The notes under the pieces: model-generated
What the model saw: only the letters and a program-made list of their open reading frames with translations
Told to the model about the DNA's origin: nothing
The model's database searches: none
Part shown: piece by piece, positions 1 through 6,707 of the stretch
Position numbering within the stretch: the stretch's first letter is position 1
Layout: each line of letters starts with the position of its first letter
Position numbers and translations under genes: made by a program
NCBI RefSeq assembly: GCF_000021645.1
Contig: NC_011661.1
Coordinates: 590,723-654,722, forward strand
DNA: 64,000 bases
DNA from: Dictyoglomus turgidum DSM 6724
GTDB lineage: Bacteria > Dictyoglomota > Dictyoglomia > Dictyoglomales > Dictyoglomaceae
Reading direction: 5' to 3'

Positions 1-1
1 A

Positions 2-172
2 GGAGATAATATAGAAAAAGATTTCAAAGGGCCAAAAGCCCTTGGAATGGTTTCTATAAGAGTCATAAGGAATGGAATATATAAGAATTCCATTTCACCC
101 GGAAAAGATTTTGATCCAGATTATGTTATAAATTCACTTTTTGAGCTCGATAATCTATTAAACAAGTTATAG
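2..172 (+). CDS. HAD-superfamily hydrolase, C-terminal fragment (cut by window start)
   Basis: The reading frame is open from the first bases to a TAG at 170-172 and gives 56 residues starting GDNIEKDFKGPKALGM. The GDN-x-x-x-D-x-x-GPKALGM pattern is the usual HAD motif IV, which places the magnesium-binding acidic residues and is followed by a short C-terminal helix. The start lies outside the window, so length, cap type and substrate cannot be judged. What follows downstream is decayed sequence, so this gene ends an operon or stands alone. HAD phosphatase membership is likely; the exact role is unknown. Confidence 0.7.
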   Translation, partial: GDNIEKDFKGPKALGMVSIRVIRNGIYKNSISPGKDFDPDYVINSLFELDNLLNKL

Positions 173-190
173 TTTTTCAATGTAAAGGAA

Positions 191-289
191 TTAGAACGAG
201 AAATTTGAAAGAAAAAATTGCTCTACTTATCAGGAAGGATAAAAGGTCTAATTGATATGGTATAGTGTAGTTTGAGGTGAGAAGGATGG
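191..289 (+). repeat. 99-nt repeat, copy A (antitoxin-derived leader)
   Basis: This segment resembles 2036-2134 along its whole 99 nt, with only compensating one-base indels. Its first half resembles the codons of the VapB-like antitoxin at 1398-1597 (the LER-EIW-K-KIALL part). Its second half ends in the strong Shine-Dalgarno TTTGAGGTGAGAAGG followed by ATGG. In this copy the ATG runs into a stop three codons later. In copy B the same leader precedes a live aminotransferase gene. Confidence 0.6.
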
Positions 290-358
290 ATAATTAGAGT
301 GATAAATTATGAGTTATGAAGAATAGGTTAATATAATACTATAGGAGGAATCAGAAAT

Positions 359-481
359 ATGGAGTATTTGGATATAAAAAATCGTATTGAAAGGATTTCT
401 AAAGAGATCACTGAGTTAAGAAAGAGGTTGATCTTAGAAGGTGTTATAGATAAAGAGAAAAATGAGATTTCTTCCTCTTGA
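359..481 (+). pseudogene. Truncated VapB-like antitoxin (relic)
   Basis: A good Shine-Dalgarno (AGGAGGA) precedes ATG at 359, and a TATAAT lies at about 331-336. The 40-residue product begins MEYLDIKNRIERISKEITEL and matches the first half of the intact antitoxin at 4115-4312 closely at the DNA level. About 105 nt of the intact gene are missing, so the frame runs directly into the toxin start region and stops early. The deletion ends share an AAAGARAAAA-type sequence, suggesting slippage or recombination at a short direct repeat. It is unlikely to neutralise any toxin. Confidence 0.75.
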
Positions 482-831
482 TAGTTCAATTATAATAGCT
501 GCTCTAAGAGAACAGGAAGAAAAGCATAATACATGACACAGTACTTGTCGAGGTTACTGCTGCAATTAGAAGGAGGACCGGTTCAAAAGAACTTGCTGAA
601 AAGGTTAGGTTTTATCTAGGAGATATCGATTCAATCCATTTTTTAGAGCTTGAGTCTTACAGAGCAGAAGAGGCTTCTAAAGTTGCAGAAGAACTCAGTG
701 TAAGAGGAATGGATGCAATAGTCATTCAAATTGCTAGAGAATTCGGTTCTGTCCTTCTAACCCTTGATAATGAGATGGCAGAGAAATCTAAAAACTTTGT
801 TTATGTTGGTAAAATAGAAGAGATTTTATGA
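462..831 (+). pseudogene. Decayed PIN-domain toxin (VapC-like relic)
   Basis: From ATG at 462 the frame gives MRFLPLDSSIIIAALREQEE and then stops at TGA after a deletion of about 60 nt compared with the intact toxin at 4309-4731. The remainder, read in the next frame, continues to a TGA at 829-831 with high identity to the intact copy. It keeps the sequence RGMDAIVIQIA, with the aspartate expected in the PIN active site. The intact paralogue has asparagine there. Two deletions have therefore destroyed this antitoxin-toxin pair, while its toxin part preserves the ancestral catalytic residue. Confidence 0.8.
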
Positions 832-909
832 ATACTATTCCCCAACTTTTAGAACAGAAGAAGAATAGAAGGAAATAAAAAATAGAATAATTATGGAGTA
901 ATAGGACTT

Positions 910-1254
910 ATGAGTCTTAAAATTCTGAATGCAAATCCCAATTTTTCTACTCTTATAACTCTTATCTTTGTTTATAGTGTTCCTATATATGATTCAGCTT
1001 TAACAGTTATACGAAGATTTATCTCTGGAAAATCTATATTTACTCCAGATTTGGGACATTTCTATAACAAGCTTTATAATATTACCAGAAATTATGTAGG
1101 AACAGGTTTAATAATATATCTTTTTTCTATTGTTCTTGGAATTATAGGAATTTGGTTATATTCTTTAACTCCTATTTTGAGTCTTGTATTAGGAGGATTA
1201 ATCTGGATTATTCTCGTATATTTAGGATATAAGTTGGGATTTTTAGAAGGCTAA
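910..1254 (+). pseudogene. C-terminal fragment of a WecA/TagO/MraY-family sugar-phosphate transferase
   Basis: The 114-residue frame has the hallmark PIYDSALTVIRRFISGKS followed by FTPDLGHFYNKL, which matches the last cytoplasmic loop of glycosyltransferase family 4 proteins (undecaprenyl-phosphate GlcNAc-1-phosphate transferases). The usual motif there is P-x-x-D-x-x-x-V-x-x-R-R and an HLHHRL-type histidine motif, here degraded to HFYNKL. Two or three hydrophobic segments follow. Full members have about 300-350 residues and ten or eleven membrane spans, so roughly two thirds including the catalytic DDxxD region is missing. No good Shine-Dalgarno is visible. Most likely a dead remnant. Confidence 0.7.
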
Positions 1255-1397
1255 TTTATATAACGAGTACTATAGCCTGAGCTTATGGAACTACGCGAAA
1301 CATTTGGAAAAATTTTTACGTCTGCGAGAGGAAGATTTTAATATGGTATAATGTTAGCCAGAGATATTCAAATAAAGAAGGAGAATTTATTTGGGTT

Positions 1398-1597
1398 ATG
1401 GATATTGATATTTACGATAAAGTAAAAAACTAGAGCGTGAAATTTGGAAGATAAAGATTGCTCTGTTGAAATCAGGAAGTATAAAAAGGTCTAAGAAGCC
1501 CATCTCTTTAGAGGGTATTTGGAAAGGGGTTGAGATTACAGAAGAAGACATTGAAAGAGCTAAGAAGCCCCTTTTTCCTCAAGATTATGAGGTGTAG
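1398..1597 (+). pseudogene. VapB-like antitoxin with single-base frameshift
   Basis: ATG at 1398 begins MDIDIYDKVKN and then stops. If one A is restored in the A-run near 1425-1430, the frame continues through KLEREIWKIKIALLKSGSIK to PISLEGIWKGVEITEEDIER and a TAG at 1595-1597. The C-terminal motif SLEGIWKGVEITEEDIE is typical of small antitoxins paired with PIN toxins in thermophiles. The 200-nt length is one short of a whole number of codons. The partner toxin starts 13 nt downstream and is also frameshifted. Confidence 0.75.
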
Positions 1598-1610
1598 GGA
1601 TTCTTAACAG

Positions 1611-1987
1611 ATGAGCCTCTATGTAGCTGATACCCATTCTCTTGAAGTGAAAAGCTTGGGCAGAAAGCGCTTTAAGTATTTAGAGATTCAATTTTAGGAG
1701 AGGTTGTAATAATTATTCCGCCCATTGTGTTGGCAGAAGTGATAGATATTGCTGAAAAGAAACGCATTAGCATTGATTATGAAGAATTAATAGATAAAAT
1801 TGAGGAAAACAGTAGTTTTGAAATTTATCCTCTTGATATAAATGTTTTGAGAATGTTAAAAGATGTTCCCAATATTTACGAATTACATGATAAAATTATA
1901 GTTGCAACAGCTAAATTATTGGATGCAAAGGTGATTACTAAGGATGTAGATATACAGAATTCTAAATTAGTTGAAACAATCTGGTAG
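1611..1987 (+). pseudogene. PIN-domain toxin with frameshift
   Basis: ATG at 1611 reads MSLYVADTHSLEVKSLGRKR, the normal PIN start with its first catalytic aspartate (VADTHSL). It then leaves frame near 1665-1680. The rest is open in another frame to TAG at 1985-1987 and includes GEVVIIIPPIVLAEVIDIAE (second acidic residue), ELHDKIIVATA (third) and ITKDVDI (fourth). The 377-nt length is two modulo three. A GTG at 1727 could start an 86-residue product, but it would lack the first strand and catalytic aspartate. All four acidic residues survive in the DNA, so the frameshift looks recent. Confidence 0.8.
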
Positions 1988-2035
1988 AAAAAGACCTCAC
2001 TAATACAGGAATTAATCTACAATAAACTAGAAGAA

Positions 2036-2134
2036 TTAGAACGAGGAATGTGGAAGAAAAATTGCTCTAATTAGCAGGAAGGATAAAGGGTCTAAGTAAA
2101 GTTATATAATTTAATTTGAGGTGAGAAAAAATGG
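2036..2134 (+). repeat. 99-nt repeat, copy B (leader of aminotransferase gene)
   Basis: This is the second copy of the 191-289 segment. It contains an eroded antitoxin coding scrap, then TATAAT at 2105-2110, then TTTGAGGTGAG, the ribosome binding site for the DegT-type gene at 2131. The aminotransferase therefore appears to be expressed from sequence that used to belong to a toxin-antitoxin gene. Confidence 0.6.
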
Positions 2135-3249
2135 AAAAAATTCCTATGTCTGCTCCTGATTTGGATGAGACTGATATTCAGGAAGTATTGGAAGTTTTAA
2201 GATCAGGGCGTCTTGCTTTAGGTCCAAAGGCAAGAGAATTTGAGGAGATGATGGCAAATTATATTGGGGTAAAGTGTGCAGTAGCGGTGAGTTCTGGTAC
2301 TGCGGGACTACATATTTTAGTTAGAGCATTAGGTATTGGTCCTGGTGACGAGGTATTGGTGCCATCCTTTACTTTTGCTGCATCGGTTAATGTTATTTTA
2401 TATGAAAAAGCAATACCTGTTTTTGTAGATATAGAGCCAGAAACTTACAATTTAGATCCTGATGATTTAGAAAGAAAGATTACAAAGAAAACAAAAGCAA
2501 TAATGGCAGTAGATATTTTTGGACATCCTGCAGAGTGGGACAAAATTTTAGAGATTGCTGACAAGTATAATCTAAAAGTGATAGATGATTCTTGTGAGGC
2601 ATTAGGAGCGGAATATAAAGGTAAGAAAATTGGGCAGTTTGGAGATTGTGCATGTTTTGCTTTTTATCCAAACAAGCAGATGACAACGGGGGAAGGAGGA
2701 ATAATTGTAACAAATAACTCTGAAATTGCTAAAATTGCAAGGAGCTTGAGAAATCAGGGAAGAGGAGAGATGGGGTCATGGCTCGAGCATGAAAGACTTG
2801 GATATAACTATAGAATGGATGAGATGTCTGCTGCCCTTGGGGTATCTCAGCTAAAAAGAATTGAGACTTTTTTAGAAAAAAGGGAAAAAGTTGCAAAGAT
2901 GTATACGGAAAAATTAAAAAATTATTCATGGGTAAGGGTACCTACAGTTAAGCCATACGTGAGAATGAGTTGGTTTGTTTATGTGATTACATTGGAAGAT
3001 GGTCTTGACAGAGATATAGTTATAAGGGAACTTGAGAAGGAAGGAATTCCCGCAAGGGGATATTTCTCACCTATTCATTTACAGCCGTATATAAGAGACA
3101 TGTTTGGAACTAAAGAAGGCATGCTTCCTGTTACTGAAAATATTTCAAAAAGAACTCTTGCTCTTCCTTTTCATAATAATTTGAAAGAGGAAGAGGTAGA
3201 TGAAGTAGTTTCTACACTCAAGAAGGTAGTAGAAAAGGTTAAAAGTTAG
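2131..3249 (+). CDS. DegT/DnrJ/EryC1/StrS-family sugar aminotransferase
   Basis: This 372-residue protein has the full family length (about 370-390). It is a PLP enzyme that transaminates keto-sugar nucleotides for surface polysaccharide or antibiotic sugars. Visible landmarks are SSGTAGLH (about 54-61, phosphate binding), SFTFAASVN (79-87), the PLP-binding aspartate in VIDDSCEALGA (about 152), and the Schiff-base lysine K182 in FYPNKQMTTGEGG. GYNYRMDEMSAALG follows. The strong TTGAGGTGAG site fixes the ATG start. It lies between decayed genes, with a glycosyltransferase scrap 900 nt upstream, so this may be the last survivor of a polysaccharide cluster. The substrate cannot be told. Confidence 0.9.
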   Translation: MEKIPMSAPDLDETDIQEVLEVLRSGRLALGPKAREFEEMMANYIGVKCAVAVSSGTAGLHILVRALGIGPGDEVLVPSFTFAASVNVILYEKAIPVFVDIEPETYNLDPDDLERKITKKTKAIMAVDIFGHPAEWDKILEIADKYNLKVIDDSCEALGAEYKGKKIGQFGDCACFAFYPNKQMTTGEGGIIVTNNSEIAKIARSLRNQGRGEMGSWLEHERLGYNYRMDEMSAALGVSQLKRIETFLEKREKVAKMYTEKLKNYSWVRVPTVKPYVRMSWFVYVITLEDGLDRDIVIRELEKEGIPARGYFSPIHLQPYIRDMFGTKEGMLPVTENISKRTLALPFHNNLKEEEVDEVVSTLKKVVEKVKS

Positions 3250-3467
3250 AGCTTATAGGGAAAAGTTGTTTTATAATTCTATTTGGCGAGTATAATTTTA
3301 TTAATCTTGGAGGAAAGATAAGTATTCTAAAAGAAGTTTCAGAAGAGGAATTAAAGAGAGCTTTATTAAATGAATATAGATGTAGACTTCTTAATATCTT
3401 TTGCTCCTTTCAGGGCTACAGTAAAATGATATAATGTGAATAGAAAGGACATAAGGAGGAAAGTTAG

Positions 3468-4088
3468 TTGGCAAAGCTAAGTGACAGAGTAGATAGGCTT
3501 GAGAGTTTGCTTGGGCAGTTTATTGTAAACACTGATGTAGCTTTGAGAAGATTGGAAACATCCTTGGAAGTTTTCAAAGATGAGATGAAGGTTTTTAAGG
3601 AGGAGATGATAGCATTTAGGAATGAAGTAAATGAGGACAGAAAAAGAATAAACAAGATGTGGGGAGAACTTGCTAACAAAATGGGGACATTAGTGGAAGA
3701 TATTGTAGCACCAAACATTACAGGGATTGCAAAAAGATATTTTGGGGTTGAGGAATTAGATTATTTTGCTGTAAGGGTTAGGAAAAGAAATGTAAAAGAT
3801 AGGAGTAAGATAAGGGAGTTTGATGTTATAGCGGTATGGGATGATAAGGTAATAATAAATGAGACTAAGTCAATACCAAGAATAGAATATATAAATGAAT
3901 TTATAGAAGTTTTGAAGGAGATAGGCGATTATTTTCCAGAGTATAAGGATAAGGAAATTATCCCTATTTTTTCCTCCTTATACCTTTCTGATGAAATAGT
4001 TAAATACTTAACAAAGAGAAAGATATACGCCATGGCAACGAAAGATGATACCATGGACCTTCTTAATTTTGAAAAGATTAAAAGGTAA
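3468..4088 (+). CDS. Coiled-coil protein with PD-(D/E)XK-like domain (DUF3782-like)
   Basis: The start is TTG at 3468, eight bases after AAGGAGG; TATAAT lies upstream at about 3430. Residues 1-75 form a charged, heptad-like coiled coil. The rest carries REFDVIAVWDDKVIINETKS, in which D119 and E132-T-K134 have the spacing of a PD-(D/E)XK nuclease-fold core. Proteins of this layout are widespread in thermophiles, often in multiple copies, and are of unproven function. It lies just upstream of a toxin-antitoxin pair, but a 26-nt gap and separate ribosome binding site leave co-transcription open. Nuclease fold is an inference; activity is not shown. Confidence 0.7.
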   Translation: MAKLSDRVDRLESLLGQFIVNTDVALRRLETSLEVFKDEMKVFKEEMIAFRNEVNEDRKRINKMWGELANKMGTLVEDIVAPNITGIAKRYFGVEELDYFAVRVRKRNVKDRSKIREFDVIAVWDDKVIINETKSIPRIEYINEFIEVLKEIGDYFPEYKDKEIIPIFSSLYLSDEIVKYLTKRKIYAMATKDDTMDLLNFEKIKR

Positions 4089-4114
4089 ATTTAGAGATAT
4101 GGAATTAGAAAAAA

Positions 4115-4312
4115 ATGTATATAAAAAGTCGTATTGAAAGAATCTATAGAGAGATTACTGAATTAAAAAAGATATTGATCTTAGAAGGTGTTATAGATAA
4201 AGAAAAAAGCGAGGTTGCATGGAGAAATTTGTTAATCCTTTCTAAGGAAATTTCAGCAAGATGGGAAGGTTTTTCTGCAGTTGAAGAAATAAGGAATCAA
4301 AGAGAAAAATGA
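4115..4312 (+). CDS. VapB-like antitoxin, intact
   Basis: This 65-residue protein begins MYIKSRIERIYREITELKKI, is strongly helical and charged, and has no clear DNA-binding motif. Its stop overlaps the toxin start in an ATGA, the usual translational coupling of antitoxin and toxin. It is the full-length version of the relic at 359-481. The N-terminal half, shared with the relic, is likely the helix that folds and dimerises. The C-terminal half (WEGFSAVEEIRNQRE) would contact the toxin. Neutralising a type II PIN toxin is inferred from gene order and size. Confidence 0.75.
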   Translation: MYIKSRIERIYREITELKKILILEGVIDKEKSEVAWRNLLILSKEISARWEGFSAVEEIRNQREK

Positions 4313-4731
4313 GGTTTCTTACTCTTGATAGTTCAATTATAATAGCTGCTCTAAGAGAACAGGAAGAAAAACATGATATATGTTTGGGAGTTTTAGAAAA
4401 GATAAAAAATGGTGAGTATATTGCTATAGAGCCATACATAGTACTTATTGAAGTTACGGCTGCAATTAGAAGAAGAACCGGGTCAAAAAAACTTGCTGAA
4501 AAGGTCAGATTCTATCTAAAGGATATCGATTCAATACATTTTTTAGAGCTTGAGTCTTACAGAGCAGAAGAGGCTTCTAAGGTTGCAGAGGAACTCAGTG
4601 TAAGAAGAATGAATGCAATTGTTATTCAAATTGCTAAAGAATTTAACTCTGTTCTTCTAACTCTTGATAATGAGATGGCAGAAAAGGCTAAAGACTTTGT
4701 TTATATCGGTAAAATAGAAGAATTTTTATAA
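4309..4731 (+). CDS. PIN-domain toxin (VapC-like) with Asp-to-Asn change in the active site
   Basis: At 140 residues it is full length for VapC, a magnesium-dependent RNase toxin. Expected acidic residues are D7 (LTLDSSIII), E48 (LIEVTAAIRRR), the one in RRMNAIVIQIA and D120 (LTLDNEM). The third position is asparagine here (N102, codon AAT), whereas the decayed paralogue at 462-831 has GAT (aspartate). Loss of that carboxylate usually kills or weakens metal binding in PIN nucleases. The protein may be an inactive toxin kept as a binding partner or a gene on the way to loss. The fold assignment is firm; catalytic state is inference. Confidence 0.85.
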   Translation: MRFLTLDSSIIIAALREQEEKHDICLGVLEKIKNGEYIAIEPYIVLIEVTAAIRRRTGSKKLAEKVRFYLKDIDSIHFLELESYRAEEASKVAEELSVRRMNAIVIQIAKEFNSVLLTLDNEMAEKAKDFVYIGKIEEFL

Positions 4732-4898
4732 ATTTTATCTCGGATTTGCATTCAACCCTATAGATTATCAGCAAGAAACAACTCCAAACTATAAAGTGGT
4801 TCTATAATAGCAGATTTTTCCTCTCGGAGTGAAATGATTTTTTATTTATGACTTTTAAAGATTTGGTGTATTCTGAGGTCTTAAAAGAAGTTTGAAGT

Positions 4899-5024
4899 TT
4901 ACTAAGGATGATGAAGAAAAGGCAAAATCTGTTAAAGTATCTAAAGAAGAGATAAGAGATTTGCTTACTCCTATTTGATGAAGATTTTGATAAATTAGAA
5001 GGAATTAAAATAGTTGTTCCCTAA
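4899..5024 (+). pseudogene. Fused antitoxin/PIN toxin remnant in a 515-nt gene-poor stretch
   Basis: The stretch 4732-5246 has no intact gene. Within it, one frame reads SVKVSKEEIRDLL and the overlapping frame reads LLLFDEDFDKLEGIKIVVP followed by TAA at 5022-5024. The second piece is a typical C-terminal strand of PIN-domain toxins (FDEDFDK-x-x-GIK-x-V). The rest of the stretch is AT-rich without recognisable protein. Its end provides AGGAGG at about 5236-5241 for the next gene and a TAAAAT that could serve as a -10. Confidence 0.5.
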
Positions 5025-5246
5025 AAACTTACTAAAAAAATTATTTTAGTATGGATTCTAATAAGGCTTTTTGAAAAAAAGAATAATAGGAAAAACTTTC
5101 AATTTTTATGAAAAGGCAAGAAAAACGAAATAGTTTCTTAGTTAATAAAGAAGATACATGTCATGGCTATGATGGATGATAGGGGGTTTATTCTTCTGTT
5201 GAAAATATGCTAAAATTAAAAGAGGTGCTTTTTTAGGAGGTTTTTT

Positions 5247-6683
5247 ATGAAAAGGCTGGGAATTATTTTAATTGTTGCTTTATTTCTTTTCTCAAATATT
5301 TTTGCGCAGACTGGTGAAGGAACGGTCTCAGGAGTAGAAAGGATATACTTTGGAAAAGTTATAGATCCAGATAAATATGTGCTTGGAGTAGGAGATATAG
5401 TAAGAATTTATATAATTCTGGAGACAGAAGATCCTATTTCTTTTAACGTGACAGTCTCTCCTACAGGGTCTATTAATCTGCCCATGGTTAGAGCGATAAA
5501 AGTTTCTGGTTTAACTCTTACCGAAGCTACAAGAGAGATTTCAAAGCAACTTTTAAAACTCTATCCACGAAGTAATGTTATTGTGGACCTTGTATATCCA
5601 AGAAATATGAAGATTTCTATTACTGGTGAGGTAACAAATCCAGGAATATATAGTGTTTCTGCTATAAGTACTTTAGATGATGTTATCAAACTTGCGGGAT
5701 TAAAATCCTCTGCATCTTTAAGAAATATTCAAATAAGAAGAGAAGATAAAGTTATAACAGTTGATTATTTTAGATTTTTGAAGTATGGAGATATAAATGC
5801 TAATCCATATATTCAGGAGGGAGATCTTATATATGTACCTCTTATGGGGAAAAGCGTGAAGGTGCTTGGACAAGTGAAAAATCCCGGAATATATGAGATA
5901 AAGGATGGAGAAAAATTAAAAGATGTACTTGATATGGCAGGGGGACTTACAGCGAAAGCAGATCTTTTAGGTGGATATATAGAAAGACAAAGTGATGGAA
6001 AAAAACAAGTGATAAGTATAGACCTTTTTAATTTGATGTATGGAAAAGATAATAAAGAGAATATAGTTCTTAAAGATGGAGATTCTATAGTTATACCTTT
6101 AAAAGTTGATAAAGTTTACGTAATAGGATATGTAGCTAAGCCTCAGGTTTTTACTATTGTATCTGGAGAATCTAAAAGTGAGGTTGGAGGACAGCCTACT
6201 TTAGGAGAAAGTGAAATAAAAGAGGGGGCAAAGATAAGTGAGCTTATCCAAAAGGCTGGAGGAGTGCTTCCTAATGGAAGTAGGAGAAGGATTCAAGTTA
6301 TAAGGGATGGACAGATAATAAAAGAGGTAGATCTATTTAGAGTGCTTGTAAAGGGGGATGCCGAAGAAGAAAAGGTCAAATTGGTTCCTGGAGATATAGT
6401 GTATGTGCCTTTGGTGGAGAAGACTGTTAAGATTCTTGGTGAAATAAAAGATCCTGGAATATATGAAATTAAGCCTGGAGAGAAGATAAAGGATATCATA
6501 GATATGGCTGGAGGGTTTACTGTGAGAGCATCCCTTAAAGATGTAACTATTGAAAGATATATTACTGAGAAAAAGCAGATTATTAAACTTGATTTGACAA
6601 AGCTTTATAAAGATGGAGATGAAAGTGTAAATATATCTCTTGAAGATGGAGACATAATAAATATACCTATCAGAAGTGAATAG
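5247..6683 (+). CDS. Polysaccharide export protein with SLBB repeats (paralogue 1)
   Basis: This 478-residue secreted protein has a signal peptide at about 1-20 (hydrophobic run ending FAQ). A Wza-type poly-export domain spans about 40-115 (YVLGVGDIVRIYI, then SPTGSINLPM). At least four SLBB beta-grasp repeats follow, starting near 125, 203, 290 and 395, each with a GxVxxPGIY-type start and a DLI-Y-VP end. Such proteins form the periplasmic/outer-membrane conduit for exopolysaccharide. The paralogue begins 24 nt downstream. One codon is missing in its LAG-LKSS motif compared with LAGGLKSS in the neighbour. No polymerase or tyrosine kinase is adjacent. Confidence 0.88.
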   Translation: MKRLGIILIVALFLFSNIFAQTGEGTVSGVERIYFGKVIDPDKYVLGVGDIVRIYIILETEDPISFNVTVSPTGSINLPMVRAIKVSGLTLTEATREISKQLLKLYPRSNVIVDLVYPRNMKISITGEVTNPGIYSVSAISTLDDVIKLAGLKSSASLRNIQIRREDKVITVDYFRFLKYGDINANPYIQEGDLIYVPLMGKSVKVLGQVKNPGIYEIKDGEKLKDVLDMAGGLTAKADLLGGYIERQSDGKKQVISIDLFNLMYGKDNKENIVLKDGDSIVIPLKVDKVYVIGYVAKPQVFTIVSGESKSEVGGQPTLGESEIKEGAKISELIQKAGGVLPNGSRRRIQVIRDGQIIKEVDLFRVLVKGDAEEEKVKLVPGDIVYVPLVEKTVKILGEIKDPGIYEIKPGEKIKDIIDMAGGFTVRASLKDVTIERYITEKKQIIKLDLTKLYKDGDESVNISLEDGDIINIPIRSE

Positions 6684-6707
6684 GTTATTAGGGAGGTAGA
6701 GGGAATA

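Noticed and set aside
173-5246. Insertion sequence or transposon as cause of the decayed region
   Set aside because: No transposase, terminal inverted repeats or target duplications were found; the repeated 99-mer is a gene leader, not an element end.
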